NCBI GenBank assembly: GCA_946902985.2
Contig: OX336391.1
Coordinates: forward strand, 144,711,074-144,775,073
Reading direction: 5' to 3'
From: Meconema thalassinum
Lineage: Eukaryota > Arthropoda > Insecta > Orthoptera > Tettigoniidae
DNA length: 64,000 nt
The notes under the pieces are model-generated. The model had not been told where the DNA came from. It did not search any database and saw only the letters and a program-made list of their open reading frames with translations. Shown here in pieces: positions 20,512-29,972 of the stretch (its first letter is position 1; each line of letters begins with the position of its first letter). The position numbers were made by a program, and so were the translations under genes.

Positions 20512-21262
20512 TGTTTATGTTCGACGATAATTATAACTTTATTTTATGTTCGAACATAAATATTCATAAATATTTGTCGAGATTCCGCCAGTTGCATTTA
20601 AAGAACTTGTATTCGAGCACGGCCTCCAAGAATGCCCCACTATGACACTAGCCACGCAGTGAGTAATAATTAATATCGTATGGCTTTGGATGCCAGGTGC
20701 AAGCTTTGTAATTTGACACCCAGAGGGTAGCTTGCATGTCGAATTTCGTTGTTCCTTGAATCACTATGAAAGTCAAGGAGGTTAGATATCTAAGCTCCTT
20801 GAACACTATAGCGCTTTCTAGTAGAGAAATGAAGAACGTTGTGTTGGCGGAAACTCCCGAGATTAATTTTGCCATTATGAACACGGCCTACTGAATTCAA
20901 ATGGGTTCTTTGACATGCCAACATCGTATGACATGCGTGCGGTGTTTTTGCCGCCTTTCATAAATCACTTACCATGGCCAGGAGCGAACCTGCAATCTTG
21001 GGGTTTAGTAGACCGACACGCTATCCACTCACCCATTGTGGCAAGATACGCAGTGAGTTTTAAAATAGGAGGCTATGGAAGTAAGCGCAGGTGCGATGCT
21101 ATTCTTACCTAATTGGACAAACAGCTGTATCGTAATGAAAATCTTGAGCTCTGATTGGTGGAGAACCTGTATCATAATGAAACGTGAACGATAATGAGCG
21201 TCATTAAGATGCAGTTTTCTGGCATGTAATATTATATTTCGGCATGGTCGAACATAAAAAGA
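20512..21262 (-). mobile_element. MITE-M copy 2, interrupted by SINE-4
   Basis: Terminal TGTTTATGTTCGAC at the left and GGTCGAACATAAA at the right form short TIRs. The 18-bp perfect palindrome TTTATGTTCGAACATAAA lies inside at 20542-20559. SINE-4 at 20665-21047 is nested with an 11-bp TSD. Homologues: 18880-19221 and 50843-51395. Confidence 0.7.
20665..21047 (-). mobile_element. SINE-4 copy, nested with TSD
   Basis: Head at the right end (GCCACAATGGGTGAGTGG, with box B AGGTTCGCTCCTGGCC on the minus strand); the body includes CATTTGAATTCAGTAGGCC, GGAGCTTAGATATCTAACCT and AATTCGACATGCAAG; the tail is AATAATTA-like. TSD ACGCAGTGAGT at 20654-20664 and 21048-21058. Confidence 0.88.
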
Positions 21263-21575
21263 AAGTTATGCGTCACCTTATTGTGTGACTAAGAGCACCC
21301 TATATGCTTTCGAGGCGTGAAGGTATAATATAATTGGTAAGATGGGCTGTAGACACCTAAACAACGTTACACACATCTTTCCATTTGGCGTTAGATCGGC
21401 CACGGTAGTAACACAGTTACACGCATAACTTAACTTATTTGATGTGTGTGTACTTCCCATAATCTCTCCCACGGCAGAAGGTGACCATTGCTGAAAGTAT
21501 TCTTTAGATAACAGAATTGTATATTGCGACATCAATGTTAACCTAAACCATGTTATATATAGACTATATTGAATC
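21263..21575. other. No recognised feature
   Basis: No supported ORF or repeat. Confidence 0.35.
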
Positions 21576-21587
21576 GCGTATCCTCCC

Positions 21588-21891
21588 CCGTCCGCCTCAT
21601 TGCGTAGTGGCTAGCCCACTTGGCTGTCACCACGGAGGCCCGGGTTCAATTCCCACCTTAGCCGACCTGGAAGTGATTTTCTGTGGTTTCCCAATTCTAC
21701 TGCAGGCGAATACCGGGATGGTTCCTAAATTAAGGCCACGATCACTTCCTTCTCAATCCTCATCTGAATTACAACACACTAATACAGCCATCACACTAAC
21801 ACAGGTTATCTGATAAATTACACACACACCCAAGTACACAGGGTTAAATGACTACGATATCTCAAATCCCCTCAATAAATCAACAACAACA
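21588..21891 (+). mobile_element. SINE-2 copy 2 with TSD
   Basis: Head CCGCCTCATTGCGTAGTGGC, box B GGGTTCAATTCCCACC, 3' module ACACACACCCAAGTACACAG. TSD GCRTATCCTCCC at 21576-21587 and 21892-21903 (11 of 12 match). The middle GGTTCGATTCCTACC block is deleted compared with other copies. Confidence 0.88.
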
Positions 21892-22010
21892 GCATATCCT
21901 CCCAGCTCGCCTTTAGCCATGGACTCTGCGAGAGATCATTCATCTATCGTCGTAAGGACAGTGTTTGGGAGATAAGCACACTTTGTCAGTAGATACAACT
22001 GGGGATGGCA

Positions 22011-22230
22011 TAGCTGCATGGCGCAGTGGTAACATTCTCACCTGTTGTGTACAATGCTTCTGGGTCAAGTCCTGACGCAGTCGGATGGTTTTTGAGGGTG
22101 CGCAAATGCAAGGGAATCATGTCAGGAGATTTCCTGGCACATTAAAGATCCCCCAACTGGGAATGGTGACAGGCCTATCGCCCAAGCGACCGCAAACTTG
22201 GGACTAATTAAGGAAGGGTCAGGGATTGAT
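22011..22230 (+). mobile_element. SINE-5 copy
   Basis: Head GCATGGCGCAGTGGTAAC; box B CTGGGTCAAGTCCTG; then GGGTGCGCAAATGCAAGG and GGCACATTAAAGATCCCCC, aligned with 7122-7342. Confidence 0.7.
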
Positions 22231-22261
22231 TGTGACTTAGTATTAATGAAAATGCGCACAA

Positions 22262-22461
22262 TGTCCAAATACAGAAAACTGAGTACATTACTCTAAAGCT
22301 AGTTGCGTTAGTGACATTTGTCTTTTTCTGCAATGCTTTGCATGATATCTGTCGCAGTATTTAAAGCATAGTTCACATATACAGTCCTCTTCCGGCTGGT
22401 GGAATCTCTTGTTTTGACAGAACTTGTGGTGAAAACCATGTGATGCGTATCGTGTTATTAC
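22262..22461 (-). pseudogene. LINE-3, C-terminal end of ORF2
   Basis: On the minus strand: VITRYASHGFHHKFCQNKRF, then HQPEEDCICELCFKYC and DRYHAKHC, ending at a TAA near 22287. C-x2-C-x7-H-x3-C fits the CCHC knuckle near the end of several non-LTR ORF2 proteins. Its first codons (GTAATAAC) are the same 8 bp that end the fragment at 23292-23675, showing both belonged to one ORF before two hAT insertions and an inversion. Confidence 0.75.
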
Positions 22462-23291
22462 TGGGGCTCGGATTTGTAGGCAAATACATATGTTTTATGT
22501 AAATACATATATTTTACATTTTGACTATAAATACATAAATTCCTGCTTTTCACTTATAAGCACATAAAATACATTATATTTACATTTTTAAAATCAGTAT
22601 GCTCGATCTTTCAGTTTATTGCATTTTTGTTCTGTGTTACTTCAACGGGGAAGAGAGCTATCTAATCATCATGCAGAGTGTATTCCAGCTTGCAACTGTG
22701 TTATTCTTAACTTGTCGCCCCGTGCCACTCGCTGTGGAAGGGGGATTTCCTTGCCCATAGCCATATTGCACCACGTGCTAGAGCTACCTGGAACCAGTGT
22801 CACTCACATGCAGTTCATTTCTGGCACTGTGAAGTGTATGGCAGTTCTACGATGTCTAATGTAAACACAACTAAAGGTTATCGTCTGTTGCAGAATTTAA
22901 CGATTATTTTACTTCTTTTGGAGGCGTTCTGTTCTGCCAACCATGTGGGAAAGCAATCAAGCCTGCACAGCGATGTCAAATTACACAACACCTCAAGGGC
23001 AAGAAACATATTGCCGCAATTTCGCGCCTTCAGAATAAGAGTTTCGCGATAATCCTCGGTCATTTGTGATGAACAACCTGAAGGTGTATCTCGTTGGGTA
23101 TAGTAATTATTCAGCAGTCAGTGAGACATAGCATAAATTGCATTCTTGAGTACTGCATATTTTATATATTCACAATAATAAACTAAAGTATAATTAAATA
23201 TTTTTACATTTTTGTCACATATTTCATGTATTTTTAATACATAAAAAATAAATATTTCCCCGATTTTTAGCACCTAAAAATCCGAGCCCTA
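22462..23291 (+). mobile_element. hAT-1 copy A (BED-finger remnant)
   Basis: Ends TGGGGCTCGGATTTGTAGG and CCTAAAAATCCGAGCCCTA fit hAT TIRs (YAGGG). It holds a degenerate plus-strand reading: EFNDYFTSFGG, then VLFCQPCGKAIKPAQRCQIT and QHLKGKKHIAAI at about 22893-23030. That is a C-x2-C...H-x4-H finger of the BED/CGGBP1 type found at the N-terminus of hAT transposases. No DDE or dimerisation domain remains, so it is non-autonomous. The listed open frames through this element are in other frames. Confidence 0.85.
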
Positions 23292-23675
23292 TTTATAACA
23301 TTCAACAGCCACAAGAACTCTCAGTACAAATGGCTATGACATTATTTAAAAAGGCCATAGCACCAATCGCAACCTACGGAGTTCACATCATCTGGGACAA
23401 ACTAAATGTAAATGACCCCATAATATTAGAAAGAGTAAAAGCCTGAAACGAAACTTGGGTATTGGGAAGACGGCGCTGTCAAGACTGACTTATACCTTAA
23501 CGAGAGAAACTTTCTTCATAGAAGGCATTAGAATGCAGTTGCTACTGCCAAACGAGAGTGCACACCAAATACTCAAAGGAAAAAACAAAGCTATCTGGAA
23601 CGACTTATACCTAACTGACACCATGGTAACGGAAGAATGGAAACAGGAGGACTATGATCTCTTACATGTAATAAC
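23292..23675 (+). pseudogene. LINE-3, mid ORF2 segment in inverted orientation
   Basis: Reads NIQQPQELSVQMAMTLFKKA, IAPIATYGVHIIWDKLNVND, stop, frameshift, then REPFLIE-like RETFFIEGIRMQLLLPNESA, and ends DYDLLHVIT. The natural continuation is VITRYASHGFHH, encoded on the opposite strand at 22461. Ancestrally this segment was on the minus strand. The family is a non-LTR RT C-terminal region; stops and a frameshift show decay. Confidence 0.78.
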
Positions 23676-24530
23676 TAGGGCTCGGATATTTAGGTCCTAA
23701 AAATCGGGAAAATATGTAATTTTTTATGTATTAAAATACCTGAATTATGTGACAAAAAGGTAAAAAATATTTAATTATAATTTAGTTTATTAATGACAAG
23801 ATAACAATATTCAGCATTCCCGAATGCAATTTATGCTATGCCTCACTGACTGCTGAAGAATTACAATAGACAATGAGATACATCTTCAGGTTGTCCATCA
23901 CAAATGACCGCCGATTATCACGAAGCACTTATTCTGAAGGCGCCAAACTGCGGCAATATGTTTCTTGCCCTTGAGGTGTTGTGTGGTCTGAGATCGCTGT
24001 TCAGGCTTGATTGCTTTCCCACGTGGTTGGCAGAACAGAACGCACCCATCAGAAGGAAAATTATCGTTAAATTCTGCAACAAACGATAACCTTTAGTTGT
24101 GTTTACATTAGACATCGTAGAACTGCCATACACTTCACAGTGCCAGAAATGAACTGCATGTGAGTGACACTGGTTCCAGGTAGCTGGGGGAGGGGGAGAT
24201 CTAGCACGTGGTGCAATAAGGCTATGCACAAGGAAATCCCCGGCTCCCACAGTGAGTGGCACGGGGCGACAAGTTAAGAATAACACAGTTGCAAGCTGAC
24301 ATACGCTCTGCAGGTTAGATAGCTCACAGGTTCTTCCCCGTTGAAGTAACACAGAACAAAAATGTAATAAACTGAAATTCTAGCATACTGATTTTCAAAA
24401 ATGTAAATAGTATGTATTTTTATGTGCTAATAAGTGAAACGCAGGAATTTATGTATTTATAGAAAAAAAATCCTTAAAATGTGTATTTACATTTAAAAAA
24501 ATATTTATTTACCTATAAATCTGAGCCCTA
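23676..24530 (-). mobile_element. hAT-1 copy B, inverted relative to copy A
   Basis: TIRs TAGGGCTCGGATATTTAGG and CCTATAAATCTGAGCCCTA. The BED-like finger lies on the minus strand at 23925-24075. The copy is similar to copy A throughout, with an insertion of G/A-rich bases near 24190. Flanks are GTAATAAC (left) and GTTTTAAA (right), which do not match each other but match copy A's flanks crosswise. Confidence 0.85.
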
Positions 24531-24640
24531 GTTTTAAATTGCTTTTATTGCTGCTGTTGCTCTATATGAATGATGAAGGATGTGACTTGATGGTTATTTT
24601 CTCCTCTCAAACGACTGTCTTTTGTTTTCCTTTTTTGTCA
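24531..24640 (-). pseudogene. LINE-3, upstream ORF2 scrap
   Basis: Minus-strand reading PSSHILHHSYRATAAIKAI runs into the second hAT target site and would continue, after undoing the inversion, into NIQQPQELSVQ. A stop precedes it. Confidence 0.45.
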
Positions 24641-24654
24641 GTCACTCAATCATT

Positions 24655-24815
24655 TTCTAAGGAAGTCGGTCGTGGACCTGTTGATAGGAACCGTCCCAGA
24701 ATTTGTCTGATGGTTAAAAATGGAAAGCATGGAAACCATTTTCAGGACGGCCGAGTTGAGATTCAAACGCACGATCTCCCGATGCCAGTGTTCTCGGCCA
24801 CCGTGGTCGGTAAAG
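24655..24815 (-). mobile_element. SINE-7 copy
   Basis: Shares GGAAACCATTTTCAGGACGG, CCGAGTTGAGATTCAAACGC and CGATCTCCCGATGCC with 4365-4540; the head lies at the right near GGCCACCGTGGTCGG. Confidence 0.6.
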
Positions 24816-25085
24816 AACATTCCTCGCTAAATTATAAGAATCGTTAGCTTGTTCTTTGGCTGTTAATAGCGACTTAATCGCTAATTTCCCCACTCACTCG
24901 ACAATGGACACCTGTCATTTTATCAGTCAGCTGCGAGTGAGACGTCATCCCTATGGAATTAAGTTATGCGGTGCGAATGTTTAGCCTATGACACAACTTC
25001 GTTGTTGCTTTCCCGTTATTCAGTTTCTGTATTATGAAGTGTCACGCTATGTGTTAAAGTCGCGGATGTTGATGCTTTGTACGAT
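24816..25085. other. No recognised feature
   Basis: No supported ORF or repeat. Confidence 0.3.
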
Positions 25086-25480
25086 ACCACCTGGTGACGT
25101 AGTGGCTACCATTCTTAGCTGCTAACCTGGAGGCTCGGGTTCGATTCCCGGCTCTGACAAGAAATTGAATTCTGATCTGAGATTTGCAATGGTATATACT
25201 TAGCATGGTGAGGCAAAACTGAATAAAGGTAGGTTAGATTACCATCTCTGCCATCCTGGAAGTGGTTTTCTGTGGTTTCCCACTTTTACCCTAGGCGAAT
25301 CCCGGGATGGTTCCTAAATTAGGGCCATGGCCGACTCCTTCCCAATCCTCATCTGCATTACAACTACACACACTAATACAGGCATCATAATAACATAGGT
25401 TATCCACACACCCAAGTACACGTGGCTACATGACCACGAAGTCACAAAGTCCCTAAATGAATCAACAACAAATCTACTGA
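25086..25480 (+). mobile_element. SINE-2 copy 3
   Basis: Head CTGGTGACGTAGTGGC, box B GGGTTCGATTCCCGGCTC, GGTTTTCTGTGGTTTCCCAC body and TACACACACTAATACAGGC 3' module, ending near AAATGAATCAACAAC. Confidence 0.82.
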
Positions 25481-25589
25481 AATGGCTCCACCGCAAATGC
25501 ACACCCTCATATGCCAACTGACTACACTGGGATTTGATCCTACAACCATGGGCACAGCAGTGGCGACCATAATCAGATTCTATTCACCA

Positions 25590-25800
25590 AGGGCATTTGA
25601 AAACATGGGATAAAATACTGAGAAAGATCTACGGACCACTTCAGAAAGAGGGAATATGGATAAAGAGACCGACAATAGAGCTATACAAACAGACAGAGAC
25701 ATTTACAAACAACATCAGAAAAGGAGGGCAAAAATTTATGGACACAAACATAGGATGAACGAAAACACGCTGACCAAGAAGATTTTTAATATACTTATGA
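25590..25800 (+). pseudogene. LINE-2 C-terminal fragment
   Basis: Two adjacent frames give KILRKIYGPLQKEGIWIKRP, TIELYKQ and then RRAKIYGHKHRMNENTLTKK with IFNIL. This matches the other LINE-2 copies (59860-60806 plus strand, 41945-43165 minus strand). It is interrupted by hAT-2 at 25802. Confidence 0.72.
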
Positions 25801-25963
25801 CTAGGGCCCGGATGTTGATGACATGTCATCTTTTTACTGAGCTGTCTAAAACAATGCTGAAGTACATAGAAACTCCGGACGGGCCACCCCGATTTCAAAT
25901 ATGTCATTTTTATTTTGCATCCATTTGCATTTTTTGCTATTTTTCCATTTTAAAAGCATTTTT

Positions 25964-27481
25964 TAGACTATTTTCAATTTTGTAAAAATAGGCTTATGAG
26001 ATCACCTTTTGTCCGTGTGTGTGTGTGCGTGTGTGTGTGTGGTGTGTGTCTGTGTGTGTCCTAATAACTTCTAAACGGCTGGAGCGATATCAATGAAACT
26101 CAGTAAGTTCATAGCACTATTCCAGGCGACCCCGACCGTGCTCTTCAAATTCTGTTACGTCTCACCAAACCAAAATGGCGGCTGTGCGAATTATTTCACC
26201 AGCATTCAATATCTCCGAAACTATTGCCGATATCACCCTGGAATTTTTACGGTGAAAAAAGGAACTACTAGAACTTCACCTATGTGACTTTTGAAAAACT
26301 GGTAACTACAAACCAACATGGCGGCCACGCGAATTTGCGACTTTTAAATAGACGTTTCTCGCGATTTAACCAACCACACGCAATAAAACTTGGTACAGTA
26401 TATGTTAATACACATTGTATATCATCGACATCTAACTTCGTTCAATTGTTTACATAACCACAAGATGGCGGATGTGCGAAATATTTCGCCGGCATTCTAT
26501 ATCTCTGTAACTATTAGCGGTATCACCCTGAAATTTTGTACGGAGATAAAGGTTACTACTGGAAATTCATCTACAAGACTTTCAAAAACCGGTTAACTAC
26601 AAAAGGAACATGGCGGACAAGCGAATTTGAAAATTTTAAATAGACCTTTCTCGCGATTTAATGTTTCAAGCGCACTGAAACCAGGTACAGGAAATATTTA
26701 TACACATTGTAATCCTCTGGTATCTAATTTAGTTCAATTGTTTACATAACCTCAAGATGGCGGCAGTGCGAATTTTAAACTTAAGTTTTTATTTCTTGTG
26801 ATGTAGTCATGCGATCGAAGTGAAAGTTTGAATAATGAACCTACGCAATAATTTTCCTTTAATGGTACATGACTCTATGGCCTATACATTTAACAATCCA
26901 ACATGGCGACCATCCGAAATATTTAGTCGGCTCTGAATATCTACGAATCTGTTATACCAATCAAACTGAATTTTTTATGTTCATAGGGGCTATGAACTTA
27001 AGTTCACCTATAGGACTTTAAATAACCTGGTTATCACAAATCCAACATGGCGGCGACGCGAAGTATGAATTTTCACATCGACGTTCCTCACAATTTAACT
27101 ATCCGAGTGCAGTGAAACTTGGTACAGTAAATCCTTATACGAATGTTAATCCACTGGCATCTAATTTATTTCAATTGTTTCCATAACCACAAGATGGCAG
27201 CTGTGCGAAATTTTAAAATCTCGTTGTTACTTCTTGTGTCCTAATCATGCGATTGAAATTTGAATGCTACACGAACACAATAATCTTCATGTAACAGTAC
27301 ATTACTCTAGGACCTACATATATAAAATCCAACATGGCGACCATCCGAAATATTTAGTCGGTCCTCAATATCTACGAATCTATTACAGCAATCAAACTGA
27401 AATTTTGTATGTTGATAGAGGCAGTTAACATAAGTAGGATATATGAAAATAGGCTGTATAGTTCTTCACGGAACTACTTGT
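25964..27481 (+). mobile_element. HINE-a copy, complete
   Basis: 5' end TAGACTATTTTCAATTTTG, then (GT)n; 3' end GAAAATAGGCTGTATAGTTC then TTCACGGAACTACTTGT. Nine ATGGCGGC-like motifs lie all on the plus strand at 26175, 26318, 26465, 26610, 26757, 26903, 27047, 27194 and 27334, with spacings of 140-147 bp. Module types run in the order A B A B C A' B' C' A''. No protein is encoded. Confidence 0.9.
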
Positions 27482-27555
27482 TTTAAGTTTGGTAGATTTT
27501 TTGGGTCATATTTTAGAAAAATCGGCCTTTTAAGGTCTTTTTTTTTTTTCAATTT

Positions 27556-27716
27556 AGTCATGTCACAGCTTTATATGAGGGAGTTACGTCTCTCAGAGTT
27601 AGCAGCAAACGACCTTCCTCACTTCAAGTACGCTCCAATCACATCAGTTGATGTTAAACCCAGCTTTTCGAGATATAAAAACTTGTTGGCTGATAACCGC
27701 AGATCACTTAACATTT
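27556..27716 (+). pseudogene. hAT transposase C-terminal dimerisation remnant
   Basis: Encodes LSELAANDLPHFKYAPITSV followed by DVKPSFSRYKNLLADNRRSL. This fits the hAT dimerisation region (P-x-T-S-V-x-x-E-R-x-F-S-x-x-x-x-l-x-d-x-R). The usual E-R is K-P here. Upstream RNase-H sequence is not recognisable. Confidence 0.75.
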
Positions 27717-27840
27717 GACAACAGCAGAATGACATCCGTAGTGCAGTGCAACTGAGACTAAAGTGAACATAAACCTTTAGTTAAGTGCTAGAAATCTATT
27801 TTGATAGACTTTTCAGTTTGAGCTTAAGATGTAATTTTTG

Positions 27841-28110
27841 AATTATTGGTGAGTTTATTATTATAAGATAATATTCTCCATTTTATAGTGCATTTTTCTA
27901 ATTTTTGAAAAATTGGTGAGTTTATTATTATCAGATCATTTTCTCCATTTTATAGTGCATTTTTCGAATTTTTGAAAAATTGGTGAGTTTATTATTATTA
28001 GATCATTTTCTCCATTTTATAGTGCATTTTTCGAATTTTTGAAAAATTGATGAGTTTATTATTATAAGATAATATTCTCCATTTTATGGTGCATTTTTCG
28101 AATTTGTAGG
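27841..28110 (+). repeat. 67-bp tandem repeat, four copies
   Basis: GAGTTTATTATTA starts at 27851, 27918, 27985 and 28052; each unit contains TCTCCATTTTATAGTGCATT and TTTTTGAAAAATTG. Confidence 0.9.
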
Positions 28111-28140
28111 TCATTTATTACAGTCATTTTTGAACATTTT

Positions 28141-28525
28141 AATTGCATTTTTTAATAAACCATGGAAGACCTCGAGAAACTTCATATCTACAGAAGACAT
28201 GGCAGACGAGAAAATATAAATTTGAGCAGACGCCCAAAGAGGAAGTAAACAGGAAAGAAGTGGACAGAAGAGAGAAAGAGGAAGCATAGTGAATATGTGA
28301 GAGGATTTTGGGGAGAAAGAAGAAAGGGACTGAAAAATCACACGAAAATTGGTTTAGTTTTAACGCTCTCCTTAAGAGGCAATTAACGAAAATAATACCA
28401 ATAAAGGCATTTGAAATTATTTGCAATTCATGTAACACCTATGTACAACTATAGTTTCAGATTTATATACAGTATATTTTTACGTGAAATTTATGGCACT
28501 CCTTTCATTATTATTATTATTATTA
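28141..28525. other. No recognised feature
   Basis: Purine-rich AGAAAGAGG stretches give open frames on the minus strand without recognisable domains. An (ATT)n at 28507-28525 abuts SINE-4. Confidence 0.35.
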
Positions 28526-28528
28526 TGC

Positions 28529-28922
28529 TTGCCACGGTCCTTGAGGGGTTAGCGTGTCTGACTACCAAACCCAAGCTTGCAGGTTCGCTCCTGGCCATGT
28601 TAAGTGATTTTTTTGAAAGGCAACAAAAAAGGACGGCACGCATGGCATACGATGTTGGCATGTTAATGAACCCATTTGAATTCAGTAAGCCTTGTTCATA
28701 ATGGCAAAATTAATCTCGGGATTTTCCGCCAACACAAAAGTTCTTACTTTCTCTACTAGAAAGCGCTATAGTGTCAAGGGGCTTTGATATCTAACCTCCT
28801 TGATTTTCATAGCGTTCCATGGAACAACAACATTCGACATGCAAGCTGCCCTTTCGGCGTCAAATAACAAAGCTTGCACACGGGATCGGAGGCCATAAGA
28901 TATTATTATTATTATTATTATC
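28529..28922 (+). mobile_element. SINE-4 copy with (ATT)n flanks
   Basis: Head GCCACGGTCCTTGAGGGG, box B AGGTTCGCTCCTGGCC, body with GAATTCAGTAAGCC and CTACTAGAAAGCGCTATAG, tail (ATT)n. ATT repeats lie on both sides, so the element either targeted or generated them. Confidence 0.85.
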
Positions 28923-28947
28923 ACATTCATTTCACCACATAAGTGGG

Positions 28948-29203
28948 ACATATCAACATATCGTCGGCTTATTTGTAAGACAAAAGTGCGTCAATTGTGG
29001 CGGTGCGCACGCGGCCTCATTTGGAGGTTGTCCCTACATAAAAACAGCTATTAGGCGAAAGCAGTTGGAACTCAGACAACGCTCTCACACCAACATTCCC
29101 CCTCTCATGTCCCTCAATGTCCCCTCACCTACATCTAACTCTAACTCAGCTCTCACTCAAATACTGCACTTCATTCAACACCTAGCTTCCACAACACTTT
29201 AAA
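28948..29203 (+). pseudogene. LINE-5: Jockey-like ORF1 zinc-knuckle end
   Basis: Encodes LFVRQKCVNCGGAHAASFGG then CPYIKTAIRRKQLELRQR and a Ser/Pro/Thr-rich end before a TAA. C-x2-C-G-G-x-H-x4-x-GCP is the last CCHC knuckle of Jockey/CR1-group ORF1 (gag-like RNA-binding) proteins. The N-terminal part is replaced by the SINE-4 junction. Confidence 0.75.
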
Positions 29204-29524
29204 CACTTCCGTCAGTCTCCCCCCCCCCCCTCAATTAAACCATAATCCCTGACCCTGTGGCTCAATCTGCCCGGGAGGCAAGGTGTAACGCCAGCCTACC
29301 CGGGGTGAGGGGCCGCGGGTCATGGGACCGCCATCCGCCTACAAATAAAATAACAAACAAAAATAACAATACCACACAACTGAGGCTTATTATTATTATT
29401 TTCTTTTAAACTTCAAACGTACTATAGGACTATAAATTTCACCTACTACAAAACCAAACCTAACTAGAGGTCTATCACTCTTCCTTAGTAAACATTTAAA
29501 ATCAGTCTTATAAAAATCGCACCC
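29204..29524. other. No supported gene; poly-C tract
   Basis: Likely 3' continuation of LINE-5 and an unnamed repeat with CCCGGGAGGCAAGG and CTACCCGGGGTGAGG. Poly-C lies at 29220-29230. Confidence 0.35.
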
Positions 29525-29690
29525 ATTATTATTATTATTAACCTCGCTGAAGCGACCGCTGCCAGGCCATGACAGAGCGAACTGAGCGTATTAACAACTA
29601 ATGCCGCTGCGGGTCGGACGGTTAATAGCCATGCCGCTGACCCAAGTTCGAACCCGCAGCTCTTCAGGCTCATCAACAGACTTTAGTACT
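29525..29690 (+). repeat. tRNA-like SINE fragment with ATT leader
   Basis: Contains GGACGGTTAATAGCC and a box-B-like CAAGTTCGAACCCGCAG. Head and tail limits are unclear. Confidence 0.4.
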
Positions 29691-29970
29691 CTCAACTTCG
29701 AACGATAAAATAAAAGCAAAGCAAAACAAACCCACTGGACTGCAAACTCCTAAGGACTAAATTCTCCCTTTTAGCATTATTCAGTAATGTCTTAAGGGAG
29801 CCAATATATAAATCACAATTGAAAAGAAAAATCCAACTTAAAATTATCGCCTAAAATTAATGGAGTGAAAGGAGCCCATTAGGGCACCAGACTCCAAGCA
29901 TTTTTCTATCGCAATAGCGATAATAGACAGAAAGAGAGTACTACTACTACTACTACGGTATGGCTAATTC
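29691..29970. other. No recognised feature; (ACT)n at 29938-29955
   Basis: The short trinucleotide tract lies just 3' of LINE-4 and may be its tail. Confidence 0.4.
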
Positions 29971-29972
29971 TC

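Larger units (their letters stand above)
25802..28140 (+). mobile_element. hAT-2, interrupted by HINE-a; right end unclear
   Basis: Starts TAGGGCCCGGATGTTG, a hAT-type end, directly inside LINE-2 sequence. A hAT C-terminal dimerisation remnant follows at 27556-27716 and a 67-bp tandem repeat near the presumed right side. I found no clear matching right TIR, so the right limit is a guess. Confidence 0.5.

Noticed and set aside
22619..22864. Open frames in hAT-1 (81 codons and its 144-codon counterpart in copy B)
   Set aside because: They are in a different frame from the BED-finger reading and appear only because the copies are homologous.
23455..23700. 81-codon ORF as an independent gene
   Set aside because: It is a frameshifted piece of LINE-3 ending in hAT-1 sequence.
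28139..28438. Overlapping 76- and 99-codon minus-strand ORFs
   Set aside because: Derived from a purine-rich stretch; no recognisable protein features.
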